DNA of 64,000 bases from Pseudomonas lijiangensis (GTDB lineage: Bacteria > Pseudomonadota > Gammaproteobacteria > Pseudomonadales > Pseudomonadaceae): NCBI RefSeq assembly GCF_018968705.1, contig NZ_CP076668.1, positions 4,537,001 to 4,601,000 on the forward strand. Reading direction: 5' to 3'. Shown piece after piece: positions 52,110 through 60,502 of the stretch. The notes beneath the pieces were generated by a model. It did no database searches. It was not told where the DNA came from and saw nothing but the letters and a program-made list of their open reading frames with translations. Both the position numbers and the translations under genes were made by a program. The first letter of the stretch is position 1. The number at the start of each line of letters is the position of its first letter.

Positions 52110-53127
52110 CCGGTCCTTTCGTAGCTGGTGGGGTACCCCGCTGGTCGGCCTGCTTGGCGGATACCTCGCCAGCCAGGTCGGCTGGCCTTTGCCATGGATG
52201 GTCGGCTCGTTGCTGGCGATCATCCTGGTTCGCTGCCTGACACCTTGGCAACTGACGCAAATCCCTGGCGGTCGCAAATTCGGGCAACTGATCATCGGCA
52301 TCGGGATCGGTCTGCACTTCACCCCTGTGGTCATCGAACAAGTACTGGAACACTTCGGCCTGATTGTCGTGGGCGCGCTGGTCACCAGCCTTTCCAGCGT
52401 GGTCGGCGTGTGGCTGATGCTACGCACCGGAGAAGACCGCCCTACGGCGTTTTTCTCCAGCATGCCGGGTGGTTCGGGGGAGATGGTCAACCTCGGCGCA
52501 CGCAATGGCGCGACCCTGAGCAGCGTGGCTGCGGCTCAAAGTCTGCGGGTACTGGCTGTGGTGCTGTGTGTACCGGCGATCTTCAAATACCTGCTGGGCG
52601 ACGGCGCTCCGGCGCTGCACTCCACAACCGTAGACTGGCGGTGGCTGCTGTTTCTGCTGCCCGCTGGCGCTTTACTGGCTTTGCTCTGGCAACGCCTCAA
52701 ACAACCCAACCCCTGGCTATTCGGCCCCTTGCTGCTCAGCTCGGTGGTCAGTGTCGCCTGGGACTTGAAAATCGGACTGCCCCACGGCGCCAGCCAGCTC
52801 GGTCAACTGCTGATCGGCAGTGGCCTGGGCTGTCATTTCAATCGTGAGTTCTTCAGGCGGGCACCGTCCTTTCTCGCACGAACGCTGGTGGGCACGGCGC
52901 TGACCATGGTGATAGCCACCCTCGCCGCCCTCGGCCTGAGCACCCTCACCCATCTGGACCTGCGCTCCCTGACCCTGGGCATGATGCCCGGCGGCATCGC
53001 CGAAATGAGCCTGACGGCGGAAGTGCTTCAGCTATCAGTGCCACTGGTGACGGCGATGCAGGTCATGCGCTTGCTGTTCGTGCTGTTTCTGGCAGAGCCG
53101 TTGTTTAGGCGATGGGATAGGAGATAG
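52102..53127 (+). CDS. AbrB-family (PF05145) integral membrane protein
   Basis: A 341-residue polytopic protein with two homologous halves, each containing a GxLLGSxLGxxF-like stretch: GRKFGQLIIGIGIGLHF near residue 55 and ASQLGQLLIGSGLGCHF near 230. Motifs SMPGGSGEMV and GMMPGGIAEMSL recur at matching points. Despite the database name it is unrelated to the Bacillus DNA-binding AbrB. It overlaps tctA by eight bases, so a link to tricarboxylate transport is likely, perhaps as a further transporter; no function is proven. Confidence 0.75.
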   Translation: MSDRSFRSWWGTPLVGLLGGYLASQVGWPLPWMVGSLLAIILVRCLTPWQLTQIPGGRKFGQLIIGIGIGLHFTPVVIEQVLEHFGLIVVGALVTSLSSVVGVWLMLRTGEDRPTAFFSSMPGGSGEMVNLGARNGATLSSVAAAQSLRVLAVVLCVPAIFKYLLGDGAPALHSTTVDWRWLLFLLPAGALLALLWQRLKQPNPWLFGPLLLSSVVSVAWDLKIGLPHGASQLGQLLIGSGLGCHFNREFFRRAPSFLARTLVGTALTMVIATLAALGLSTLTHLDLRSLTLGMMPGGIAEMSLTAEVLQLSVPLVTAMQVMRLLFVLFLAEPLFRRWDRR

Positions 53128-53128
53128 G

Positions 53129-53202
53129 AGCTGCAAGCTGCAAGCTGCAAGCTTTTGACTTAAAGCTTAAAGCTTAAAGCTTGAGGCTTGAGGCTTGCAG
53201 CT
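53129..53202. repeat. Tandem 7-base repeats forming a long imperfect hairpin
   Basis: The left arm repeats GCTGCAA three times, the centre repeats TAAAGCT three times, and the right arm runs GCTTGAG, GCTTGAG, GCTTGCAGCT. Left and right arms match as an inverted repeat over 26 bases with four mismatches, all where TG changes to CT. It lies between convergent genes (AbrB-family and ung). It may end both transcripts and looks like slippage-prone sequence. Confidence 0.8.
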
Positions 53203-53212
53203 TTGGACTCCC

Positions 53213-53896
53213 CTACAGCCGCCAATCAATCGGCTCCAACCCATTCTGCTCCAGATACTTGTTGGTACGCCCGAAATGGCCGTTGCCCAGGAAGCCTTTA
53301 TAGGCCGACAACGGTGACGGGTGGACGGAGGTCAGTACCAGATGCTTGGTGGCGTCCACCAGTTTCTGCTTGCTCTGCGCATGGGAGCCCCACAGCAGGA
53401 AGACCAGATGCGGCTGATGGGCGCTGACGACTTCGATGACTTTGTCGGTGAAATGCTGCCAGCCTTTGCCAGCATGCGACGCCGCGTTGGCCCGCTGCAC
53501 GGTCAGGGTGGTGTTGAGCATCAGCACGCCCTGATCGGCCCAGGATTGCAGGCAGCCGTGGTTGGGGATGTCGATGTTCAGGTCGCGCTTCAATTCCTTG
53601 AAGATGTTCACCAGCGAAGGTGGCGCAGGCACGCCGGGCTGTACCGAAAAGCACAGGCCATGCGCCTGACCGGGGCCGTGATACGGGTCCTGGCCAAGAA
53701 TCACCACTTTCACCTTGTCCAGCGGCGTCGAGTTGAGCGCATTGAAGATCAGCGGCCCCGGCGGATAGATTTCCTTGCCTTCGGCATGCTCCTGGCGCAG
53801 GAACTCACGCAGTTGCGACATGTAAGGTTTTTCGAACTCATCGCGCAGCGCCTGCTTCCAGCTGGGCTCAAGTTTGATGCGGTCATCGCTTGTCAT
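53213..53896 (-). CDS. ung: Uracil-DNA glycosylase
   Basis: A 227-residue family 1 enzyme that excises uracil from DNA. The catalytic water-activating motif [14 protein letters not shown] and the DNA-intercalation loop [13 protein letters not shown] are intact; [15 protein letters not shown] is also conserved. I chose the ATG at 53896, which fits family start sequences ([14 protein letters not shown]); ATG codons at 53902 and 53917 are less likely. It is transcribed alone, with the tandem repeat array just beyond its stop. Confidence 0.96.
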   Translation of the reverse strand: MTSDDRIKLEPSWKQALRDEFEKPYMSQLREFLRQEHAEGKEIYPPGPLIFNALNSTPLDKVKVVILGQDPYHGPGQAHGLCFSVQPGVPAPPSLVNIFKELKRDLNIDIPNHGCLQSWADQGVLMLNTTLTVQRANAASHAGKGWQHFTDKVIEVVSAHQPHLVFLLWGSHAQSKQKLVDATKHLVLTSVHPSPLSAYKGFLGNGHFGRTNKYLEQNGLEPIDWRL

Positions 53897-54025
53897 GGTC
53901 ATACCCGGTAAAAACACTGCGCGACACTAGGAAAGCTGGCTGCCAATGTCAAATGCGCAGCAGTAAACCAGCAGTTTCCTACACTGGATGGCAGAACGTC
54001 GTTTGTAACTGCCAATGAGAGGGTC

Positions 54026-55135
54026 ATGATGAATCTGCAATTCGAAGAGCTTCACGGGCAAGATGGCGCCCGCATCGGCATCGCCAGCCTGGATGCCGAA
54101 AAATCGCTCAATGCCCTGTCGTTGCCGATGATTCTAGCCCTTCAGGACAAGCTCGCTGCCTGGGCTGACGACCCGCAGATCGTTTGCGTTCTATTGCGCG
54201 GCAACGGACCGAAAGCCTTTTGTGCCGGCGGTGAGGTCCGTTCGCTTGCCGAAGCCTGTCGCGAGGCTCCGGGCACCGTGCCACCTCTGGCGGCCAGCTT
54301 CTTTGCGGCGGAATATCGACTGGACTACAGCCTGCACACCTACCCCAAACCCTTGATTTGCTGGGGCCACGGCTATGTGCTGGGCGGAGGCATGGGGTTG
54401 CTGCAAGGCGCCAGCATTCGCATCGTCACCCCGAGCAGCCGTCTGGCGATGCCCGAAATCAGCATCGGCCTGTATCCGGATGTGGGCGCAAGCTGGTTTC
54501 TGTCTCGCCTGCCCGGGAAACTGGGCCTGTTTCTGGGGCTGACCGGTGCTCACATCAATGGCCGTGACGCACTGGATCTGGACCTGGCCGACCGCTTCCT
54601 GCTCGACGAACAGCAAGACGTGCTGATCGAAAGCCTGCTGCAACTGAACTGGCAGGAACAGACCGACGTACAGCTCAACAGCCTGCTCAAGGCTTTGCAA
54701 CAGGAAGCCCTCCCCCGCTTGCCAGCCGCCCAGTGGCTGCCGCGCAGGGAACAGATCGATGAACTGCTGGATGTCGGGAATCTGCCCGGTGCCTGGAATG
54801 CCATCGAACATCTGCAGCATCGGGACGACGCGCTGCTGGCTCGTTGTGCGAAGAATCTGCTGGAGGGCTGCCCATTGACCGCTCATCTGGTCTGGGAACA
54901 GATCATCCGGGCGCGGCATCTTTCACTGGCCCAGGTATTCCAGATGGAATACGCCATGAGCCTCAACTGCTGCAGTCATCCGGAATTCAACGAAGGTGTA
55001 CGGGCGCGACTGATCGACAAGGATCACACGCCACATTGGCACTGGCAGGATGTGGCCAGGATACCGAGAGCGGTGATCGAGGCTCACTTTGCCAAGGCCT
55101 GGGAAGGAAGGCATCCGCTGGCGGATCTGTCGTAA
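54026..55135 (+). CDS. Enoyl-CoA hydratase/isomerase family, 3-hydroxyisobutyryl-CoA hydrolase-like
   Basis: A 369-residue crotonase-fold protein. Features separating the 3-hydroxyisobutyryl-CoA hydrolase branch from ordinary hydratases are all visible: FCAGGEVRSL, GLYPDVGASWFLSRLPGKLG near residue 150, and the C-terminal SHPEFNEGVRARLIDKD. The enzyme would release 3-hydroxyisobutyrate in valine breakdown. No other valine genes are nearby, so substrate is inferred. AGAGGG lies before the ATG. A REP pair follows 38 bases after the stop. Confidence 0.82.
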   Translation: MMNLQFEELHGQDGARIGIASLDAEKSLNALSLPMILALQDKLAAWADDPQIVCVLLRGNGPKAFCAGGEVRSLAEACREAPGTVPPLAASFFAAEYRLDYSLHTYPKPLICWGHGYVLGGGMGLLQGASIRIVTPSSRLAMPEISIGLYPDVGASWFLSRLPGKLGLFLGLTGAHINGRDALDLDLADRFLLDEQQDVLIESLLQLNWQEQTDVQLNSLLKALQQEALPRLPAAQWLPRREQIDELLDVGNLPGAWNAIEHLQHRDDALLARCAKNLLEGCPLTAHLVWEQIIRARHLSLAQVFQMEYAMSLNCCSHPEFNEGVRARLIDKDHTPHWHWQDVARIPRAVIEAHFAKAWEGRHPLADLS

Positions 55136-55173
55136 CAACAAAGCTATCGATCAATTAATGCACAAACGACACG

Positions 55174-55262
55174 TGTGGGAGGCAGCTTGCTGGCGAAAAA
55201 GGCGTGAAACTGGCAGATATTCTGCGTCGTACGCTGAAGTCGCCAGCAAGCTGCCTCCCACA
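55174..55262. repeat. REP doublet (BIME-like)
   Basis: A 23-base sequence starting TGTGGGAGGCAGCTTGCTGG (55174-55196) recurs as a perfect inverted copy at 55240-55262, with 43 bases between. This is the GTGGGAG..GCTTGC..GCGA type of Pseudomonas REP, in a convergent gene junction. Confidence 0.85.
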
Positions 55263-55356
55263 AAGTGAATTGTTGACTTAACTGATCGCAGCATTACTAG
55301 GTAGCGAATTCATTCGCGAATCCTTAGCGGATAAATCTCACCAAGCTGGTCAGTTA

Positions 55357-55782
55357 TCAGTAACGGCCATCACCCCGGCCGCGATCCCATGACCCGCCGC
55401 CTCCGCGGTAGTCATTGCGATAGTCGTTACGGTAGTTGTTCCGGTAACCGTCGTTGCCACGGAACCGGTTGTCACGCCATCCGTGGCCCGGTGGCCGACC
55501 GGGGTTGTAATAGCGCGGTTGCGGTGGAGGACCGTAGTAGCGCGGCTGCGGCGGTGGCGCGTAATAACGCGGTGGCTGGCTGTAGTAATAGCGTGGTTGA
55601 GGCGCTACATAAATGCGCCGCTCTTGATAATAGGAAGAGCGGTAACCGTTGTCATAAGCATACCCTCCAGCGACGACAGTCGTCGGTTGTGTGTACACCT
55701 CGGATTCGTAGTAACCAGGACCTGCATAGCAGCCTGTCATGAACAGGGCCAGAAAAGCGATGAGCAAGGGTCTTCGATACAT
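55357..55782 (-). CDS. Tyr/Pro-rich small lipoprotein
   Basis: A 141-residue protein with a lipoprotein signal (LLIAFLALFMTGC; lipidated Cys17). The mature part is low-complexity: repeats of PPPQPRYYGPPPQPRYY in the middle and RNDYRNDYRGGG near the end, rich in Tyr, Pro, Arg and Gly. AAGGAGG lies six bases before the ATG at 55782; the longer frame from 55839 is unsupported. Similar lipoproteins are common in pseudomonads, with no known function; surface or peptidoglycan contact is only a guess. Confidence 0.7.
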   Translation of the reverse strand: MYRRPLLIAFLALFMTGCYAGPGYYESEVYTQPTTVVAGGYAYDNGYRSSYYQERRIYVAPQPRYYYSQPPRYYAPPPQPRYYGPPPQPRYYNPGRPPGHGWRDNRFRGNDGYRNNYRNDYRNDYRGGGGSWDRGRGDGRY

Positions 55783-56184
55783 GGCGGCCTCCTTGGACCG
55801 CGATTGGGCACAACCAGCGACGCTGGTCGGCGTCTGCACATTGGGTCAGCAGACGATTAATCAGACAGCAAAAAGGCCATCTAGTGCGGGTTTCCCCTAT
55901 CCATCCGTCCCATCAGATAGTGGCAAACTGACTCGCAAGCCCTTGATAAACAAGGCCACGCGGGCCTGACACCCTTCAGTACAAAGATGCTACAAAACAT
56001 TTCAACCCCGGACGCCTCATCACGGTGCACCCCCGCACCAGCACAAGGCAATCCTGGGCAGGAAAAACCTGTCCTTTTTCCGACACCCACGGAGAAACAA
56101 GGCGTGTAGCAAGTTGGCACAACTCTCGCTTAACGATTGATGTGCAGGAGTCAACACAGCTTCGCGGCACCACAATTTGCAATA
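55783..56184. other. Upstream region of the guanidine operon
   Basis: About 400 bases between the lipoprotein gene and the riboswitch. Apart from a candidate sigma-54 promoter (56114-56130), it has inverted repeats GTCTGC/GCAGAC (about 55831-55855) and GGTGC/GCACC (about 56024-56041). Several short frames on both strands look non-coding. Confidence 0.4.
56114..56130 (+). promoter_or_regulatory. Candidate sigma-54 promoter
   Basis: TTGGCACAACTCTCGCT matches the -24/-12 pattern TTGGCACG-N4-TTGCT except at the T before GC; the GG and GC are 10 bases apart, as required. Transcription would begin near 56141, 44 bases before the riboswitch, fitting nitrogen-limited expression. Confidence 0.5.
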
Positions 56185-56280
56185 GCCGACTAGGGTTCCG
56201 GCTTGCCGACAGGCAAGTGGCTGGTCCGAGAGTCGGCGACCTCCAGTAGAGGTTACACGGCGGGATAAAAGCCCGGGAGA
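56185..56280 (+). ncRNA. Guanidine-I (ykkC) riboswitch
   Basis: The conserved ykkC segments are all present in order: GCCGACTAGGGTTCCG, CTGGTCCGAGAGTCGGC (closing the P1 stem, 56185-56190 with 56232-56237), a small ACCTC/GAGGT hairpin, and ACACGGCGGGATAAAAGCCC with GGGAGA. This class binds guanidinium and turns on guanidine export or assimilation genes. The ACCTCCAGTAG strand (56239-56249) can alternatively pair over 11 bases with CTACTGGAGGT (56324-56334), which contains the ribosome binding site of the first gene, so control is probably translational. Confidence 0.93.
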
Positions 56281-56343
56281 CAGGACACCAGTGGTGTCGA
56301 GTGACTCCTGGCCGCCCCTTTCACTACTGGAGGTTTATTCAGC

Positions 56344-57417
56344 ATGCACAAGCCAAAGTCTCGCCTGTCCGGTCTGCTCGCAGCAGGCCTCATCGCTGCA
56401 TTGAGCCTCTCGGCACAAGCCGCCCCCAAAGATCACTTCAACGTCTGCTGGACGATCTACGCAGGCTGGATGCCGTGGGAATACGCTGGCACCCAAGGCA
56501 TCGTCGACAAATGGGCGAAGAAGTACGGCATCAAGATCGATGTCACCCAGCTCAACGACTACGTCGAATCGATCAATCAATACACCGCAGGCCAGTTCGA
56601 CGGCTGCACCATGACCAACATGGATGCCCTGACCATTCCGGCTGCCGGAGGCGTTGAAAGCACAGCGCTGATCGTCAGCGACTTTTCCAATGGCAACGAC
56701 GGCATCGTCATCAAGGGCGAAGGCAAGAAAGTCGCAGACCTCAAGGGCATGGACGTCAACCTGGTAGAGCTGTCGGTTTCCCACTACCTGCTAGCCCGTG
56801 CGCTGGACAGCGCAAACCTCACCGAAAAAGACCTCAAGGTGGTGAATACCTCGGACGCCGATATCTCGGCGGCCTTCAACACCAGTGCAGTGAAAGCGGT
56901 CACCACCTGGAACCCGATGCTCTCGGATATCAAAGCCAAACCCGGCGTCACCCAGGTTTTCGACTCGAGCAAGATCCCTGGCGAAATCATGGACATGATG
57001 GTGGTCAACACCCAGACCCTGAAAGACAACCCGGCCCTGGGCAAAGCCCTGACCGGCGCATGGTTTGAAGTGGTTGCCCTGATGAACGCCAAGTCGGCAG
57101 CCAGCAAGGCGGCACTGGAGCACATGGCCAAGGCGTCGGGCACCGATCTGGCGGGCTTCCAGTCGCAGCTCGACACCACCCGGCTGTTTGCCACACCACA
57201 GGAAGCCCTGGCGTTCGCCACCAGCGCACAACTGCCGGACACCATGCGCAAGGTCGCCAGCTTCTCCTTCGATCATGGCCTGTTGGGCGAAGGCGCCCGA
57301 GATGCAGGCGCCGTGGGCATGTCGTTCGCCAATGGCGTGACTGAAGGCGACAAGGCCAACCTCAAGCTGCACTTCGACCCCAGCTACGTGCAGATGGCCG
57401 TCGACAACAAGCTGTAA
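56344..57417 (+). CDS. ABC transporter substrate-binding protein (guanidine/urea-type)
   Basis: A 357-residue periplasmic binding protein of the NMT1/SsuA-like fold; the signal peptide ends at SAQA. Mature sequence opens FNVCWTIYAGWMPWEY, with an aromatic-rich pocket region. Databases call such genes putative urea ABC transporter receptors, but the guanidine-I riboswitch directly ahead and the DUF1989/carboxylase genes behind point to guanidinium as the ligand. GGAGG lies 10 bases before the ATG and is part of the riboswitch-controlled helix. First gene of the operon. Confidence 0.88.
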   Translation: MHKPKSRLSGLLAAGLIAALSLSAQAAPKDHFNVCWTIYAGWMPWEYAGTQGIVDKWAKKYGIKIDVTQLNDYVESINQYTAGQFDGCTMTNMDALTIPAAGGVESTALIVSDFSNGNDGIVIKGEGKKVADLKGMDVNLVELSVSHYLLARALDSANLTEKDLKVVNTSDADISAAFNTSAVKAVTTWNPMLSDIKAKPGVTQVFDSSKIPGEIMDMMVVNTQTLKDNPALGKALTGAWFEVVALMNAKSAASKAALEHMAKASGTDLAGFQSQLDTTRLFATPQEALAFATSAQLPDTMRKVASFSFDHGLLGEGARDAGAVGMSFANGVTEGDKANLKLHFDPSYVQMAVDNKL

Positions 57418-57444
57418 AACGCACCCAGTCCAAAGGTCATTGCC

Positions 57445-58260
57445 ATGCGCTTGATAAATAGACACCCGGATCGGGCCGGTCGCCTGATTCTGGTGATCCT
57501 GCCATTCGCCCTGTTGCTGTTCGCCTACTTCACAGGCTCGGCAACACGGCTGATGGAAAACCCCAACGACAAACTGCTGCCCAGCGCGGTGCAGATGGCC
57601 GATGCGGTCAGTCGCATGGCATTCACCGAGGACACACGCACGGGCAGCTATCTGCTGTGGCAGGACACCGGCTCCAGCCTGCAACGACTGGCGATCGGAC
57701 TGGGGATCAGCGCCTTGCTGGGCCTGTGCCTGGGCATTGCGTCAGGCATTCTGCCAATGTTCGGGGCTCCGCTTTCACCGCTGCTGACGGTGCTGTCGAT
57801 GGTCCCGCCACTGGCGATCCTGCCGATTCTGTTCATCGTGTTCGGGCTGGGCGAGTTGTCGAAAGTGATGCTGATCGTTATCGGTATCACGCCGATTCTG
57901 GCCCGGGATCTGGAACAGCGCGCACGGGAAATCCCCGTGGAATTGCTGATCAAGGCGCAAACCCTCGGCGCCTCGACCTGGACGCTGATCCTGCGGGTGA
58001 TCCTGCCGCAACTGCTGCCACGCCTGCTGATCGCCTTGCGGCTGGTACTGGGTTCGGCGTGGCTGTTCCTGATCGCGGCCGAAGCCATCGCCTCCACGGA
58101 CGGGCTGGGCTACCGGATTTTCCTGGTACGCCGCTATCTGGCCATGGACGTGATCCTGCCTTACGTGATCTGGATCACCCTGCTCGCCTGGCTGATGGAC
58201 TGGGGCCTCAAGGCCCTGACCCGTCGTGCATTCCCCTGGTATGAAGGAGCACGAGGATGA
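57445..58260 (+). CDS. ABC transporter permease (guanidine/urea-type)
   Basis: A 271-residue inner-membrane permease of the SsuC/TauC type with about six membrane segments. The EAA-like loop that docks on the ATPase is seen at KAQTLGASTWTLILRVILP (about residues 171-190). It lies 27 bases after the binding-protein gene and overlaps the ATPase start by four bases (ATGA). Substrate assignment follows the riboswitch and neighbours. Confidence 0.88.
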   Translation: MRLINRHPDRAGRLILVILPFALLLFAYFTGSATRLMENPNDKLLPSAVQMADAVSRMAFTEDTRTGSYLLWQDTGSSLQRLAIGLGISALLGLCLGIASGILPMFGAPLSPLLTVLSMVPPLAILPILFIVFGLGELSKVMLIVIGITPILARDLEQRAREIPVELLIKAQTLGASTWTLILRVILPQLLPRLLIALRLVLGSAWLFLIAAEAIASTDGLGYRIFLVRRYLAMDVILPYVIWITLLAWLMDWGLKALTRRAFPWYEGARG

Positions 58261-59021
58261 GCTTTATCAGTGTGCGTAATGTCTGGCAGCAGTACGACGA
58301 CCAAGTGGTGCTCGAAGGCTTGAACCTGGAAGTGGCCGAGGGTGAATTCTGTACCCTGGTCGGCGCATCGGGTTGCGGCAAATCCACCTTTCTGCGCCTG
58401 CTGCTGGGCCAGGAAATCCCCAGTCGTGGCGTTATCACCCTGGACGGAAAGGCTCTGGCCAGCGAGCCGGACCCAAGCCGTGGCGTGGTCTTCCAGCGCT
58501 ATTCGGTGTTCCCGCACCTGAGTGTGCTGGATAACGTGGCGCTGGGTCTGGAATTGCCGAATGCTCGCTGGATTGGCCGCTTGTTCGGTCAGGCCAAGCG
58601 CGATGCCCGGGAACAGGCGGCCGTGCTGCTGCATAAAGTCGGGCTGGGCCATGCGCTGGACAAGTATCCCACTCAACTGTCCGGTGGCATGCAGCAACGG
58701 CTGGCCATCGCTCAGGCCCTCATCATGAAGCCTCGTGTCCTGCTGCTGGACGAGCCGTTCGGCGCGCTGGACCCCGGCATTCGCAAGGACATGCACAACC
58801 TGCTGCTGGAGCTGTGGCAGGAAACGAAGCTGACCGTGTTCATGGTCACCCACGACCTGTCCGAAGGCTTCAACCTCGGTACGCGCCTGATGGTATTCGA
58901 CAAGGTGCGCCACGACCCGCACGCCCCCGGCGCCTATGGCGCACGCATCACTTACGACATCCCCTTGAACAGCGACCGCCGTGCAGCTCGCGCGGCTCTC
59001 GACTCGCTGCTACCGGCTTGA
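58257..59021 (+). CDS. ABC transporter ATP-binding protein (guanidine/urea-type)
   Basis: A 254-residue ATPase energising the importer. Walker A is GASGCGKST (about residues 36-44), the ABC signature is LSGGMQQRLAIAQAL, Walker B is VLLLDEPFGALDPG, and the switch His is in MVTHDLSEG. An unusual C-terminal segment (KVRHDPHAPGAYGARITYDI) is typical of the ATPases linked to urea carboxylase operons. It overlaps the permease gene and is followed after 14 bases by the first DUF1989 gene. Confidence 0.9.
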   Translation: MSFISVRNVWQQYDDQVVLEGLNLEVAEGEFCTLVGASGCGKSTFLRLLLGQEIPSRGVITLDGKALASEPDPSRGVVFQRYSVFPHLSVLDNVALGLELPNARWIGRLFGQAKRDAREQAAVLLHKVGLGHALDKYPTQLSGGMQQRLAIAQALIMKPRVLLLDEPFGALDPGIRKDMHNLLLELWQETKLTVFMVTHDLSEGFNLGTRLMVFDKVRHDPHAPGAYGARITYDIPLNSDRRAARAALDSLLPA

Positions 59022-59035
59022 AAGGAGACCGACTC

Positions 59036-59761
59036 ATGACTGACTCAACCACCCTGTTTCCCGTGTTCGCCGAAGAACTGCTGCCCGGCGGCGCCCACCG
59101 TTCATTCGTGCTCAAGCGCGGCGAACTGCTGCGCCTGACCGATCTGAACGGCAACGCCAATGTCAGCCTGACGCTGCTCAATGCCCATGAAAAGACCGAG
59201 CGCCTGAATCTGCCCGACAGCCTCAAGTGCCAACACACCGCCAAACTCACCAGCGGTCACTGCCTGTACTCGGACATGGGTCGTGTGCTGGCGGCGATCA
59301 CTGCTGACACCTGCGGCTGGAGCGACAGCCTCGGCGGCGTACTCAACGCAGCGGAAGTCGAAGAGAAATACGGCCAGGGTCGCTATCAGGAACTGCGCAA
59401 TGGCTTCTTCCGCAACGGCGTCGACAACCTGCTGGTGGAACTGGGCAAATGGGGCCTGGGCCTTTCTGACCTGCTGATGACCCTGAACCTGTTCAGCCGG
59501 GTCAATGTGGACGAAACCGGTGCCCTGCATTTCGTGCCGGACAACTCAAAGGCCGGTGACTACATCGAGCTGTATGCGCCGATGGACACCCTGGTGGTCC
59601 TCACCGCCCTGCAACACCCGATGGACCCCAACCCGCAATACGCCCCGCAACCCCTGAAGCTGAGCTGGATGAAAGCCGATGCCAGTGTGGCCGAGCACTG
59701 CCGTACCTCACGCCCGGAAAACGAGCGTGGCTTCATCAATACCGACCGCCTGTTTGCCTGA
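59036..59761 (+). CDS. Carboxyguanidine deiminase subunit, UAAP1-type (DUF1989)
   Basis: A 241-residue DUF1989 protein, commonly named urea amidolyase-associated protein 1. With the next gene product it forms the carboxyguanidine deiminase (CgdAB) shown in P. syringae to convert N-carboxyguanidine to allophanate plus ammonia. Family segments: ELLPGGAHRSFVLKRGELLR, NANVSLTLLNAHEKTERLN, DTCGWSDSLGG and HPMDPNPQYAPQPLKL. AAGGAG lies eight bases before ATG 59036; the open frame further upstream overlaps the ATPase gene and is not used. Confidence 0.87.
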   Translation: MTDSTTLFPVFAEELLPGGAHRSFVLKRGELLRLTDLNGNANVSLTLLNAHEKTERLNLPDSLKCQHTAKLTSGHCLYSDMGRVLAAITADTCGWSDSLGGVLNAAEVEEKYGQGRYQELRNGFFRNGVDNLLVELGKWGLGLSDLLMTLNLFSRVNVDETGALHFVPDNSKAGDYIELYAPMDTLVVLTALQHPMDPNPQYAPQPLKLSWMKADASVAEHCRTSRPENERGFINTDRLFA

Positions 59762-59773
59762 GGAGCCCTTGCC

Positions 59774-60388
59774 ATGCATTCGACTCAACATTGCTGCGAC
59801 GCCACCATCCCCGCTGGCGAACCCTTCCTGGCCGAGGTCAAGGCCGGGCAAACCGTCCGCATTCTCGACCTGGAAGGCAACCAGGCCGTCGATACTCTGT
59901 TCTACAGCCTGGCCAACCCACGCGAGCGTTATGACGTGCAACGCACCCTGCGCCGCCAGAACAATGTCTACCTGACCACTGGCAGCGTGCTGTATTCCAA
60001 CCTCGGCAAGCCGATGCTGACCATAGTCGACGACACCTGCGGACGTCACGACACCGTCGGCGGAGCCTGCGCCCAGGAAAGCAACACCGTGCGCTATGCC
60101 CTGGAAAAACTCCACATGCACAGCTGCCGTGACAACTACCTGCGCGCCTGTGTTCATGACGGCCGTCTGGGCAAGGGCGACATCGGCCCGAACATCAATT
60201 TTTTCATGAACGTCCCGGTAACGGCCGAAGGCGGCCTGACGTTCGAGGACGGCATTTCCGCGCCCGGCAAATACGTCGAATTGCGCGCCGAAATGGATGT
60301 GATCGTGCTGATCTCCAATTGCCCGCAATTGAACAACCCCTGCAACGGTTACAACCCGACTCCGGCCCGACTGCTGATCCGCGACTGA
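59774..60388 (+). CDS. Carboxyguanidine deiminase subunit, UAAP2-type (DUF1989)
   Basis: A 204-residue DUF1989 protein (urea amidolyase-associated protein 2), paralogous to the preceding product and its partner in the deiminase. Typical segments are [58 protein letters not shown] and the Cys-containing end [22 protein letters not shown] lies eight bases before the ATG, 12 bases after the UAAP1 gene. The two subunits share a metal-dependent-hydrolase-like core with His/Cys/Asp ligands, as inferred from the family. Confidence 0.87.
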   Translation: MHSTQHCCDATIPAGEPFLAEVKAGQTVRILDLEGNQAVDTLFYSLANPRERYDVQRTLRRQNNVYLTTGSVLYSNLGKPMLTIVDDTCGRHDTVGGACAQESNTVRYALEKLHMHSCRDNYLRACVHDGRLGKGDIGPNINFFMNVPVTAEGGLTFEDGISAPGKYVELRAEMDVIVLISNCPQLNNPCNGYNPTPARLLIRD

Positions 60389-60408
60389 TCCAGAAAAAAC
60401 GAGCCCTC

Positions 60409-60457
60409 CACAACGGACGACCGTTGTGCACAACGACCCATAGCGGGACGGCCCGCT
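60409..60457 (+). repeat. Two adjacent hairpins before the carboxylase gene
   Basis: CACAACGG/CCGTTGTG (8 bp, loop ACGA, 60409-60428) and AGCGGG/CCCGCT (6 bp, loop ACGG, 60442-60457) lie in the 114-base gap. Without U-tracts they may mark RNA processing between deiminase and carboxylase genes. Confidence 0.55.
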
Positions 60458-60502
60458 TCCCATCACGAAACCGAGCAAATCTGGGTTTCCGGGGTTTATG
60501 CC

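Noticed and set aside
56024..56041. GGTGC/GCACC repeat as an NtrC binding site
   Set aside because: NtrC sites have GCAC on the left and GTGC on the right; here the polarity is reversed.
56281..56310. GACACC/GGTGTC hairpin after the riboswitch as an intrinsic terminator
   Set aside because: No U-run follows, and the ribosome-site pairing gives a better explanation of control.
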